A stretch of 64,000 nucleotides of DNA from QHXM01 sp963697975 (lineage in GTDB: Bacteria > Acidobacteriota > Blastocatellia > Pyrinomonadales > Pyrinomonadaceae): assembly GCA_963697975.1 (NCBI GenBank), contig OY969111.1, positions 4,960,001-5,024,000 on the forward strand, given 5' to 3'. Below are positions 54,179 through 63,063 of this stretch, in pieces. A model generated the notes under the pieces. That model was not told the DNA's origin and did no database searches. It saw only the letters and a list, made by a program, of their open reading frames with translations. Position 1 is the first letter of the stretch; each line of letters begins with the position of its first letter. The position numbers and the translations under genes are program-made.

Positions 54179-55720
54179 ATGACTGACCAAAGTGGCTCTC
54201 CGTTATTGGAGATGCGTGACATTACCAAGACTTTTCCGGGCGTGCGGGCGTTGGACGGCGTGACGTTTGATCTCTATGCAGGAGAGATTCATGCGCTCGT
54301 CGGCGAGAACGGCGCGGGCAAGTCCACTTTGATGAAGATTCTCGGCGGCGTGTATCCGCACCCGCAGTACGGCGGCGAGATTCTCATTGAGGGCGAGGTG
54401 CGCCGCTTCGGGGGCGTGCGTGAAGCGGAGGCCGCTGGTATCGCCGTCATCTTTCAGGAACTCTCGCTCGTCAAAGAGATGACCATCGGCGAGAACATTT
54501 TTCTGGGACGCGAGCCGCATCGTCTGGGAGTCATTCGCTGGGATGAAATCTATAGCCGCGCCGGAAAATTGCTCGCCGACCTTCATCTTAACTTAGACCC
54601 GCGAACTCCCGTTGGACATCTGGGCATCGGTCAACAGCAGATGGTGGAGATTGCCAAAGCGCTCTCACAGAAGGCGCGCATCCTCGTGCTGGATGAGCCG
54701 ACCGCCGCGCTGACGGACACGGAGGTCGAATCGCTCTTTCATATTCTCAACCAGCTTCGCGCGCAGGGCGTCGCAATGGTTTACATCTCGCACAAGCTGG
54801 ACGAAGTGTTTCAGATGTCGGATCGCATCACGGTCCTGCGCGACGGGCGCACGGTGGGAACTGACAGCACCTCTGATCTGACGGAAGCGCGCGTGATTGC
54901 GCGCATGGTCGGGCGCGAGGTCGGCGACATCTTCCCCGTCGCGAATCACGAGCATGGAGAGGTGGCGCTCGAAATCAGAAACCTGAGTGTCGAAGACCCG
55001 AACCTCGCGGGCAAAATGCTGGTGGACGACATTAGTTTCCATGTGCGGCGCGGCGAAGTCTTAGGCGTTGCGGGCTTGATGGGTGCGGGTCGAAGCGATC
55101 TCCTGATGGCGGTCTTCGGCGCGCACGCGGGGCGCACGACGGGAAGCATTCACGTCGAAGGAAAGCCCGTCCGGATCACGCGCCCGTCGGATGCGATTCG
55201 TCACGGCATCGGGTTCGTCACCGAAGATCGTAAGCGGTTCGGTTTGATTCTAGATCAAACCATTCTGAATAACATGACGCTGGCGGGACTCAAGCATCTG
55301 TCGGGTCGCTTTGTCACGGACACGGACGCAGAAGCGGCTGCGGGCGCACGCTCAATGCAGGAACTGCGCGTCAAGGCAAATTCTGTTTTCACGATTGCGG
55401 GCACGCTCTCCGGCGGCAACCAGCAAAAGGTCGTGCTCGCCAAGTGGCTGTTGACCAATCCGCGCGTGCTCTTTCTGGACGAGCCGACGCGCGGCATCGA
55501 TGTCGGCGCGAAGCAGGAGATTTACGCGCAGATCAACGAACTGGCACGCGCGGGACTGGCCATCGTGCTCGTCTCTTCCGAGTTGCCGGAAGTGCTCGGC
55601 CTCTCAGACCGCGTCATAGTTCTGCACGAAGGCCGCATCACAGGCGAATTCACACGCGCACAGGCGACGCCGGAAGCGGTGATGGCCTGCGCGACAGGAA
55701 GCACGAAACACGCAGCGTAG
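54179..55720 (+). CDS. xylG: Sugar ABC transporter ATP-binding protein with two ABC domains (XylG-like)
   Basis: A 513-residue tandem ATPase. The first half has Walker A GENGAGKSTLMKIL (near 40-53), Q-loop VIFQELSLV, a degenerate signature (LGIGQQQMVEIAKAL) and Walker B LVLDEPTAALT. The second half has the degenerate Walker A GLMGAGRSDLL normal for this family, signature LSGGNQQKVVLAKWL and Walker B LFLDEPTRGID. It powers monosaccharide import with the XylF- and XylH-like proteins. No room exists for an SD site because a hairpin abuts the ATG. The final TAG is the start of another hairpin. Confidence 0.93.
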   Translation: MTDQSGSPLLEMRDITKTFPGVRALDGVTFDLYAGEIHALVGENGAGKSTLMKILGGVYPHPQYGGEILIEGEVRRFGGVREAEAAGIAVIFQELSLVKEMTIGENIFLGREPHRLGVIRWDEIYSRAGKLLADLHLNLDPRTPVGHLGIGQQQMVEIAKALSQKARILVLDEPTAALTDTEVESLFHILNQLRAQGVAMVYISHKLDEVFQMSDRITVLRDGRTVGTDSTSDLTEARVIARMVGREVGDIFPVANHEHGEVALEIRNLSVEDPNLAGKMLVDDISFHVRRGEVLGVAGLMGAGRSDLLMAVFGAHAGRTTGSIHVEGKPVRITRPSDAIRHGIGFVTEDRKRFGLILDQTILNNMTLAGLKHLSGRFVTDTDAEAAAGARSMQELRVKANSVFTIAGTLSGGNQQKVVLAKWLLTNPRVLFLDEPTRGIDVGAKQEIYAQINELARAGLAIVLVSSELPEVLGLSDRVIVLHEGRITGEFTRAQATPEAVMACATGSTKHAA

Positions 55721-55820
55721 ACAGGATTAACAAGATGAACAGGATAAAAGGAAAAGCATTCAGCATTCTTTCCGTCTCTCCTTATTCTTAATCTTGATAA
55801 TCCTGTTAATTCTGTCTATC
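55717..55820. repeat. Long hairpin with ACAGGATTAA tandem-unit arms (family A, copy 4)
   Basis: The left arm from 55717 (GTAGACAGGATTAACAAGAT) pairs with a right arm ending at 55820. The left arm includes the xylG stop codon. The repeat lies inside the transporter operon, between xylG and xylH; the latter keeps its own SD (CGGAG). Confidence 0.85.
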
Positions 55821-55846
55821 TCTAATTTGTAAACCGGAGTCTCCAC

Positions 55847-57073
55847 ATGAATGAGACAGCCAACGAACCTGCGGTTGATCGTCCGCCCGTGAACGCTGAT
55901 GTTGCGCCGCAGACGCGGATTGGTGGGTTTAAAGTTCCGACCGAGCAGTTGCGCGCGTACACCATGCTCTTTGCGCTCGCGGCTATCTGGGCCTACTTTC
56001 ATTACGCGACGGGCGGAATCTTTCTGACGCCGCGCAATATGTCCATCCTGCTTCAGCAGATGGCCGTGACGGGTGTCCTGGCGGTCGGGATGCTGATGGT
56101 CATCGTGGCCGGGCAGATTGATCTCTCGGTGGGTTCGGTGGTGGGCCTGACGGGCGGTGTCTCGGCAATGCTTCTGGTGTGGCAGGGTTGGGGACTCGTG
56201 CCAGCGCTCCTTGCCGCTATCCTGCTCGGAGTCCTTATCGGTGCGGTGCAGGGCGCGCTGATAGCTTATGTGAACATCCCGGCTTTCATCGTCACCCTCG
56301 GCGGGCTGCTTGCATGGCGCGGCGTCATCAAAGGCATCAGCGAAGGCAGCACGGTTCGCGTCAACATTCCAGCGTTCAAAGCCATCGGCGGCAACTACGT
56401 CGGGCCGCTCATCGGCAACATCATCGCGGCTGTGGCCGTCGCCTTCATCGTGTGGATGACTTTGCGCCGCAACCGTGCGCGTGTGCGTCACGGTCAACCG
56501 CCTGCGAGTCTTCTTAGCACCATCTTGAGAATCGCGCTGCCCGCTATTGTCATCGTCGGCTTCATCATGGTGATGAACGCTTACGAACTTGCGCCGGGTG
56601 TGTATGCGGGGCTGCCGATTTCCGTGTTGATTTTTCTGGTGGTCGCGTTGTTGGGTGCGTTCCTGACGCAGAACACGACGTTCGGGCGCTATCTCTTCGC
56701 CATCGGCGGCAACCCGGACGCGGCGCGTCTTTCCGGCATCAGCATACGCAAACACATCCTGATGGTCTTTTGTGTAATGGGCGCGCTGACAGGCGTGGCC
56801 GCGATTATCTTAACGTCCCGGTTGGCGAGCGGAGCGCCGGACGCGGGAGTCCTGCTTGAGTTGGATGCGATTGCGGCGTGCGTCATTGGCGGAACGAGTT
56901 TGATGGGAGGGCGGGGAACAATCTTTGGCGCGTGCCTCGGCGCGCTCATCATGGCGAGCCTTGATAACGGCATGGGACTTCTGGGTGTGCAGGATTATAA
57001 GAAGGACATCATCAAGGGCGCGATTCTCGTCGCGGCTGTTGGGCTGGATATGCTCGGAAGAAAGCGTGGATGA
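55847..57073 (+). CDS. xylH: Sugar ABC transporter permease (XylH-like)
   Basis: A 408-residue inner-membrane permease with about ten membrane segments. The family stretch AVGMLMVIVAGQIDLSVGS (near 80-98) and the C-terminal DAIAACVIGGTSLMGGRG match RbsC/XylH permeases. It completes the XylFGH-like importer. The extra length compared with RbsC (about 320) and the basic central loop (RRNRARVRHG) fit the XylH subgroup. The SD CGGAG precedes the ATG. The neighbouring glucoamylase gene can be read from within this gene in another frame, but its true start is downstream. Confidence 0.93.
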   Translation: MNETANEPAVDRPPVNADVAPQTRIGGFKVPTEQLRAYTMLFALAAIWAYFHYATGGIFLTPRNMSILLQQMAVTGVLAVGMLMVIVAGQIDLSVGSVVGLTGGVSAMLLVWQGWGLVPALLAAILLGVLIGAVQGALIAYVNIPAFIVTLGGLLAWRGVIKGISEGSTVRVNIPAFKAIGGNYVGPLIGNIIAAVAVAFIVWMTLRRNRARVRHGQPPASLLSTILRIALPAIVIVGFIMVMNAYELAPGVYAGLPISVLIFLVVALLGAFLTQNTTFGRYLFAIGGNPDAARLSGISIRKHILMVFCVMGALTGVAAIILTSRLASGAPDAGVLLELDAIAACVIGGTSLMGGRGTIFGACLGALIMASLDNGMGLLGVQDYKKDIIKGAILVAAVGLDMLGRKRG

Positions 57074-57167
57074 AGCTTTCTCTCTCTCGTTGATAGAAAG
57101 TTGGGAATTAAGCAGAGACAGGCTGAGAATTCTTCGTCAGGTCAAGCACCTGAAATTCAGTAAACAT

Positions 57168-59381
57168 ATGCCCGCATTGCTTTCCATCTTTGTCGTCATC
57201 TTTTTCTCAGCCCCTTTGTTTGCTCAGACGACAAACAATGTCGCGCCCGGAACGCCGGGCAAAGACGCGCAGTGGGAGATCGCTGGCAAGGAAGCCGTCG
57301 GAACATCTGCCACGCTTGAATCGAAAGTCTGGTTCACTTTGCAGGGCGGGGTAATGACGGAGGTCTATTACCCGACGGTTGATGTCGCCAACGTGCGCTT
57401 GTTGCAGTTCATCCTCGTCAGCGCCGACGGTAAGCAGGTCGAGACTGAAGCTGAAGATACGGTTCATCGCGTCGAAGCGGTTGACTCGCAGTCGTTGATT
57501 TTCAAGCAGGTCAATACGGCTAAGAGCGGTGCGTACACCATCACGAAGACCTACGTGACCGACCCGGCGCGACCAACCGTCCTGATTGATGTTCAATTCA
57601 AATCGCGCACGGGTTGGCGTCTTCACGTCTATTACGATCCGTCGCTGAACAACAGCGGGATGCACGATTCGGCCCGGTCGTTCGGTCATGCAGGGGGGCT
57701 GGCGGGGCAACTGGTGAATGGTGAACAAGCCTTACTGTCCAGCGATGCGGACAAAGCATCAGCTCTTGTTTACAGTCCGCGTGCGAAAGCTTTAGGGTTC
57801 TTCGGGCGCGTGACGAGCGGCTACTTTGAAACAAGTGACGGCCTGATCGAGTTAAGACGCGACGGGCAGCTTGGCGATGAATATTTGAACGCTGCCGATG
57901 GAAACGTCGTGCAGGTTGCAGAGATACCGTCTGACATCTCCGGTGTGTCAGGCGGGCCGTTAGGCTCCGGGGAAACCTCTGATTCTGCCTTCACGCTCTC
58001 GCTCGGCTTTGGGCGTGAAGGGGATGAGGCTTTACGCAATGCGCGTCAATCGCTTTTCAAAGGCTTTGCTGCGACGCGTGCTGAGTATGATCAAGGCTGG
58101 CACGACTACGTTAAATCTTTGCGGCGTGTTGAGACGAAATACCAGCGCCAGTTTGATATGGCCGCGATGATTTTGAAGGCGCACGAGGATAAGACTTACA
58201 GGGGCGCTAATGTGGCTTCGCTCTCCGTTCCCTGGGGTGGCGGCGATAATGCCAACGAGCCGAACGTCGGCGGCTATCACACGGTCTGGGCGCGCGATCT
58301 TTATCAGGTGGCAACAGCCTTCGACGCGATGGGTGACCGGGCGGCTGCCCTAAGAGCACTCAATTATCTATTCACCGTGCAGCAAAAAACGGACGGCAGC
58401 TTTCCGCAGAACTCCTGGCTTGATGGGCGTCCAGCCGGGGGCGGCTTGCAGATGGACGAGGTTGCTTACCCGCTCGTCCTCGCTTATCAACTGGGACGCA
58501 CGGACAAAGAGACATGGCGCAGGCACGTCAAGCCTGCGGCGAATTTTCTGGTGCGCTATGGCCCTGCCACGCCGCAGGAGCGTTGGGAGGAGGAAGCGGG
58601 CTATTCGCCTTCGACCATCGCCGCAGAGATCGCGGGCTTAGTCTGCGCGGCAGAGATTGCACGCCGAAACCGTGATGAAGTGTCCGCCAAGACGTATCTG
58701 GCGGTTGCCGACGAATGGGCGCGCAAAGTTGACGGCTGGACGGCGACGACGAACGGCACGTATGGAGATAAAAACTATTACTTGCGCATCTCCGATGATG
58801 ATGATCCAAACGATGGCGCACAGCTTGAGATTAACAGCAACGGCGGGACATACGACGAGCGCGAAGTAGTTGACGCGGGCTTTCTTGAGCTTGTCCGTCT
58901 TGGCATCAAGCGCGCGGACGATCCGCTCATAGCCAAATCTCTCGCCATTGTGGATAAAGTAATTCAGGTTAAAACGCAGAACGGCGCGGCGTGGTATCGT
59001 TATAATCACGACGCCTACGGTGAAAGAGATGACGGGGGGCGCTATGATGCGCGAGCGGGGCGGGGAAGACTCTGGACGCTGCTGACGGGCGAGCGCGGCC
59101 AGTATGAACTGGCGCGGGGACTGAAGGATTTGGCCCGACAGCGGCTCGACGCGATGATGAATTTCGCCAACGATGGAATGATGATTCCTGAGCAAGTCTG
59201 GGACAAGCGAGAAACGCCCGCTCCCGAAATTCGTTTTGGCGAGGGCGCAGGTTCGGCCACGCCGCTCTGCTGGTCTATGGCTCAATTCATACGCCTCGCC
59301 GTCAATCTTCAGGAAGGACGGAATCTCGATACGCCCGACATCGTCGCGGCTCGCTACACGAGGCGCGTCAAGCCACAATGA
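57168..59381 (+). CDS. Secreted glucan 1,4-alpha-glucosidase (GH15 glucoamylase/glucodextranase type)
   Basis: About 737 residues from ATG at 57168, the first start that gives a signal peptide (PALLSIFVVIFFSAPLFAQ). The frame is open to 56925 inside xylH, which I reject. The N-terminal beta-sandwich (about 25-290) resembles glucodextranase domain N (EVYYPTVD, VLIDVQFKSRTGWRLHVYYD). The (alpha/alpha)6 barrel has VGGYHTVWARDLYQ (near 365), QERWEEEAGYSPSTIA with the likely acid Glu, and EQVWD plus SATPLCWSMAQFI towards the end. It removes glucose from non-reducing ends of alpha-glucans or dextran outside the cytoplasm. Next to the sugar ABC importer, it suggests glucose as the imported sugar. 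Confidence 0.9.
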   Translation: MPALLSIFVVIFFSAPLFAQTTNNVAPGTPGKDAQWEIAGKEAVGTSATLESKVWFTLQGGVMTEVYYPTVDVANVRLLQFILVSADGKQVETEAEDTVHRVEAVDSQSLIFKQVNTAKSGAYTITKTYVTDPARPTVLIDVQFKSRTGWRLHVYYDPSLNNSGMHDSARSFGHAGGLAGQLVNGEQALLSSDADKASALVYSPRAKALGFFGRVTSGYFETSDGLIELRRDGQLGDEYLNAADGNVVQVAEIPSDISGVSGGPLGSGETSDSAFTLSLGFGREGDEALRNARQSLFKGFAATRAEYDQGWHDYVKSLRRVETKYQRQFDMAAMILKAHEDKTYRGANVASLSVPWGGGDNANEPNVGGYHTVWARDLYQVATAFDAMGDRAAALRALNYLFTVQQKTDGSFPQNSWLDGRPAGGGLQMDEVAYPLVLAYQLGRTDKETWRRHVKPAANFLVRYGPATPQERWEEEAGYSPSTIAAEIAGLVCAAEIARRNRDEVSAKTYLAVADEWARKVDGWTATTNGTYGDKNYYLRISDDDDPNDGAQLEINSNGGTYDEREVVDAGFLELVRLGIKRADDPLIAKSLAIVDKVIQVKTQNGAAWYRYNHDAYGERDDGGRYDARAGRGRLWTLLTGERGQYELARGLKDLARQRLDAMMNFANDGMMIPEQVWDKRETPAPEIRFGEGAGSATPLCWSMAQFIRLAVNLQEGRNLDTPDIVAARYTRRVKPQ

Positions 59382-59393
59382 GTTAATGATGAG

Positions 59394-60383
59394 ATGACTA
59401 TGACAGCATCCGAACCGCATCAAGCCGACAGCAGTACAGACAACGAGCTTGTCATCGCCGCCGATCTTGGCGGAACGAATCTGCGCGCGGCCACAGTTGA
59501 CCGGCAGGGGCGGATTCACGAACGCATCAAGCAGCACACGCCGAAAGCTGAAAAGGCCAGTGAGATTGTTCGCGTCATCGTCGCGGCGGCGCGCGAATGT
59601 GAGCGTCGAAGTCTTGATAGAGGCGCGAGGATTCGCGCCGTCTCGGTCGTCGTCCCCGGCACGGTGCAGGTGGAAAACGGGGTCGTGATGAAAGCGCCGA
59701 ACGTTCCCTGTCTTGATGGGTTTCGTCTCGGCGCAGCCTTGCAGAGCGAATTACAGTGGCCCGCCGTGCTTGAAAATGATGCGAACGCGGCGGCTGTCGG
59801 CGAGATGTGGAAGGGCGCGGGCGCGGGTCGCCGCAGCATTATCTGCATGACGCTGGGAACGGGTGTCGGTGGCGGAATCATCCTTGATGGAAAATTGTGG
59901 CGAGGCGTTGACGGTTCAGCAGGCGAACTCGGCCACATCGGGGTCGAGCCTTTTGGCGGCGTGGCCTGTACGTGCGGCAGTCGTGGTTGTCTGGAAGTCT
60001 TCGCTTCGGCAACGGCGATTGTGCGTATGACGCGCGAGGCGCGGCCACGCTATCCGAATTCGCCGCTGCATACGAGTGAGGAATTGACCGCCAAGAGCAT
60101 TTACGAAAGCGGACTCAAAGGCGACGAACTGGCGCTGGAAGTCTTTCGCCGGATGGGGATTTATCTTGGAGTGGGCTTAGCGAGTCTCATCAATATCTTC
60201 AACCCGGAGATGATCGTCATCGGCGGAGGTGTCGCGGACGGCTGGGATTTGTTCATCGCACACGTGCGCGAGCAAATCTCGGAGCGCGCCTTCCCCATTC
60301 CGGCGCGCCGCGCGGAGATCGTTCCTGCCGTCTGCGGTGACGACGCAGGGCTTCTGGGTGCGGCGCACATCGCTTTTAACTAA
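59394..60383 (+). CDS. ROK-family glucokinase/sugar kinase
   Basis: A 329-residue cytoplasmic kinase. The nucleotide-binding loop is AADLGGTNLRAA (near 20-31). Sugar-site residues include ENDANAAAVGE, with GTGVGGGIILDG, SAGELGHIGVEPF and the zinc motif CTCGSRGCLE following. There is no helix-turn-helix, so it is an enzyme, unlike the ROK regulator at 25830. It is predicted to phosphorylate glucose released by the GH15, GH31, GH13 and MalQ enzymes. It sits 12 nt after the glucoamylase gene and 21 nt before the GH31 gene, giving an operon. Confidence 0.92.
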   Translation: MTMTASEPHQADSSTDNELVIAADLGGTNLRAATVDRQGRIHERIKQHTPKAEKASEIVRVIVAAARECERRSLDRGARIRAVSVVVPGTVQVENGVVMKAPNVPCLDGFRLGAALQSELQWPAVLENDANAAAVGEMWKGAGAGRRSIICMTLGTGVGGGIILDGKLWRGVDGSAGELGHIGVEPFGGVACTCGSRGCLEVFASATAIVRMTREARPRYPNSPLHTSEELTAKSIYESGLKGDELALEVFRRMGIYLGVGLASLINIFNPEMIVIGGGVADGWDLFIAHVREQISERAFPIPARRAEIVPAVCGDDAGLLGAAHIAFN

Positions 60384-60404
60384 TCACAAATAAAACTGCT
60401 CGCC

Positions 60405-62951
60405 ATGAACAAATCTCTTCTATCCCTTTGCTGTCTGGCCATCGTCCTCTGCGCGTCGAGCGTTGAAGCGCAGGACATCGTAGGTGGTCTCGAACCCATC
60501 GGCCCGATCAGTAGTTTTACAAAGAGCGACACCGCCGTCACCTTCAAGTGTCAGGACGGCTCTCAGGTGCGCGTCTCCATCATGGCCGCCGATCTTATCC
60601 GTGTGCGGGCTTCGTTCAAAAAGCCGTTGCCCGCGCGCGACCATTCGTGGGCGATTGCTAAATCAGATTGGGACGCCGTTCGTTGGAGTCTGAAAGAGAC
60701 GGCGGAGAGCGTCATTATCTCCACGGACGAATTGGACGTTATCGTTCGCCGCGCGCCTTTGCTGGTTGAGTTCAGGGATGCGAAGACGCAGGCCGTCATC
60801 AATGCGGACGAGCGCCCGATGATGTTTGACGCTAAGGGAGCGATGGCCGGAATGATGTTCGACCCGAAAGCCGGGACATTCATCTCGGCAGCAAAGAAGC
60901 TCGGATTTGACGAACACTTTTACGGCCTCGGCGAGAAGGCCGCGCGCCTCGACAAGCGGCGCAGTTTCTTCACCAACTGGAACGCGGACACACCCGGCTA
61001 TACCGAAGGCAAAGACCCTATCTATCAGACCATTCCTTTCTACATTGGCCTGCAACGGGGCACTGCTTACGGCATCTTCTTCGACAATAGCTATCGCAGC
61101 TATTTCGACTTCGGCAAAAACTCGCAACGCTACGCAGCCTTCGGCGCTGAAGGCGGCGAGATGAATTACTACTTCTTCTATGGGCCGCCGATTAAAAAGA
61201 TTCTGAGTCGTTACACGGAACTGACGGGTCGGATGCCTCTGCCGCCGATGTGGGCGCTCGGCAATCAGCAGAGCCGCTGGAGCTATTACCCGGACACGAT
61301 GGCTGAAGAGGTCGTACGCCAGTATCGCGAAAGAGATTTGCCGCTCGACGTGCTTCATCTCGACATTGATTACATGCAGGCTTACAGGGTTTTTACCTGG
61401 AACACGGAGCGCTTCCCGAATCCGAAAGCTTTTACGGATAAGCTCAAGCAGCAGGGCGTCAAAGTCGTCACCATCGTCGATCCGGGCGTGAAGTGGCAGC
61501 CGACCGTGAATGGCGCGAAGCTGCCGAGCGCCACCGCCAGCAATCCCGAACTCAAATCTCAGGACATCAGCTATTACGTTTTCGATCTGGGCATGGACAA
61601 GGGCTATTTTCAGAAACGACGGGACGGGCAGCTTTTCATCCCCAGAGTCTGGCCGGGCGAGAGCGTCTTTGTTGATTTCACGTTGCCGGACGCGCGCAAG
61701 TGGTGGGGCGACCTTCATCGCGCCTACACCGATAACGGAGTCGCCGGAATCTGGAACGACATGAACGAGCCTTCCGACTTCGTTGACCAGACAGGCAAGA
61801 ACCAGCTTGATGTCGTCAGCCATGACGAAGGCGAGAATTCCACCCACGCCAGGAATCGCAACGTCTTCGCGCTATTGATGGCGCGTGCGACCTATGAAGG
61901 TTTGGAAAGGTTGCAGCCTGACAAGCGTCCATATGTCATCACGCGCGCCGCCTACGCGGGCATCCAGCGCTACTCGACAATGTGGACGGGCGACACGAAC
62001 AGCACGTGGGAGGCGTTGGCCTTGAGCATCCCCATGTTTCAGTCGCTCGGTCTTTCGGGCGAGGCGTTCGTCGGCAGCGACGTTGGCGGCTTCATCGGGC
62101 GCGGCAATGCGGAGTTGCTCGTGCGCTCTTATCAAGTCAGTTTCCTCGCGCCTTTTTGCCGCAATCACAAGGTGATTGACGGCTACGATCAGGAACCCTG
62201 GCGCTTCGGAAAATTCTACGAAGACATCATTCGCAAATATCTCAAGCTGCGTTATCGCCTGTTGCCGTTTCTCTACACGACGCTTGCTGAGGCGAACCGA
62301 ACAGGGATGCCACTCTTCCGCCCGCTCGTCTTGAACTACCAGTCGGATTCCAACACGCTCAATTTGGACGACGAATTCATCATCGGTGAAGATTTGCTCG
62401 TCGCGCCCATTCTTCAACCGAACCAGACGAGCCGTCTGGTCTATCTGCCGGAAGGCGTCTGGTACGATTACTGGACGGGCAGGAAGCAGCAGGGCGGAAC
62501 GATGATTCGCGTTGATGCGCCGCTCGAAGTTGTCCCGATGTTCATCCGCGGCGGCTCGATTATCCCTGAAGGGCCGGAGATGAATTTTGTGGGAGAAAAG
62601 CCATTCGACCCCATCACCTTCTACATCCACCCGGACGATAAAGGGCGCGCGGCCACGACGCTCTACGAAGACGACGGTAACAGCCCGGCTTATAAACGCG
62701 GTGTCTATCGTCGCACGCGTGTGGATGTCTCTCCATCAGACAAAGGGTTTGAGATTATGGTCAGCGCACCAGAAGGCAGCTATCAGCCGGGTGTGCGAAA
62801 GCTGCTCTTCGTCGCTCCGTTTGCCGGGAATGTGCGAGAGGTGACGCTCGACCGTAAAAGACTTGGAGCAGGCGGCTATCACAGCGGGAAAGGTACGGTC
62901 GGAATAGAGATTGAGGATGATGGAAAGTCTCATCGAATTATCGTCAGGTAG
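60405..62951 (+). CDS. Secreted alpha-glucosidase, GH31 family
   Basis: An 848-residue enzyme with a signal peptide (about 1-23). The GH31 catalytic motifs are intact: WNDMNEPSDF with nucleophile Asp452, and WTGDTNSTW with acid/base Asp530. The N-terminal beta-sandwich (about 40-245, ending DEHFYGLGEKA), the TIM barrel and the C-terminal sandwiches (from about 660) are all present at typical length. It cleaves alpha-1,4 or alpha-1,6 linked glucose from oligosaccharides; alpha-xylosidase activity cannot be excluded but fits less well. It is the last gene of the GH15-kinase-GH31 set; its stop is followed directly by a palindromic element. Confidence 0.93.
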   Translation: MNKSLLSLCCLAIVLCASSVEAQDIVGGLEPIGPISSFTKSDTAVTFKCQDGSQVRVSIMAADLIRVRASFKKPLPARDHSWAIAKSDWDAVRWSLKETAESVIISTDELDVIVRRAPLLVEFRDAKTQAVINADERPMMFDAKGAMAGMMFDPKAGTFISAAKKLGFDEHFYGLGEKAARLDKRRSFFTNWNADTPGYTEGKDPIYQTIPFYIGLQRGTAYGIFFDNSYRSYFDFGKNSQRYAAFGAEGGEMNYYFFYGPPIKKILSRYTELTGRMPLPPMWALGNQQSRWSYYPDTMAEEVVRQYRERDLPLDVLHLDIDYMQAYRVFTWNTERFPNPKAFTDKLKQQGVKVVTIVDPGVKWQPTVNGAKLPSATASNPELKSQDISYYVFDLGMDKGYFQKRRDGQLFIPRVWPGESVFVDFTLPDARKWWGDLHRAYTDNGVAGIWNDMNEPSDFVDQTGKNQLDVVSHDEGENSTHARNRNVFALLMARATYEGLERLQPDKRPYVITRAAYAGIQRYSTMWTGDTNSTWEALALSIPMFQSLGLSGEAFVGSDVGGFIGRGNAELLVRSYQVSFLAPFCRNHKVIDGYDQEPWRFGKFYEDIIRKYLKLRYRLLPFLYTTLAEANRTGMPLFRPLVLNYQSDSNTLNLDDEFIIGEDLLVAPILQPNQTSRLVYLPEGVWYDYWTGRKQQGGTMIRVDAPLEVVPMFIRGGSIIPEGPEMNFVGEKPFDPITFYIHPDDKGRAATTLYEDDGNSPAYKRGVYRRTRVDVSPSDKGFEIMVSAPEGSYQPGVRKLLFVAPFAGNVREVTLDRKRLGAGGYHSGKGTVGIEIEDDGKSHRIIVR

Positions 62952-63058
62952 TAGGACAGACATTCCTGTCTGTCATTGAGCGCGAAGGCGCGAATATTAT
63001 TTAGTAATCTTGATGAGCGCGCTAAAGCACGCTACGACAGGCAGGAATGCCTGTCCTA
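62952..63058. repeat. Double-hairpin palindromic element (family H, copy 2)
   Basis: The left arm 62952-62974 is identical to that of copy 1 (45717). The right arm 63036-63058 reads GACAGGC-loop-GCCTGTC, where both sides of its small stem changed together relative to copy 1. It lies directly after the GH31 stop and ends 5 nt before the ATG of the phosphofructokinase gene. Confidence 0.85.
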
Positions 63059-63063
63059 CATTT

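Noticed and set aside
53030..57073. Firm assignment of D-xylose as the imported sugar
   Set aside because: Only family resemblance supports it; no xylose catabolic genes are in the window and the neighbours release glucose.
56925..57167. Upstream extension of the glucoamylase frame into xylH
   Set aside because: The extension is out of frame with xylH, rich in Arg/Ser, and hides the signal peptide that starts at 57168.
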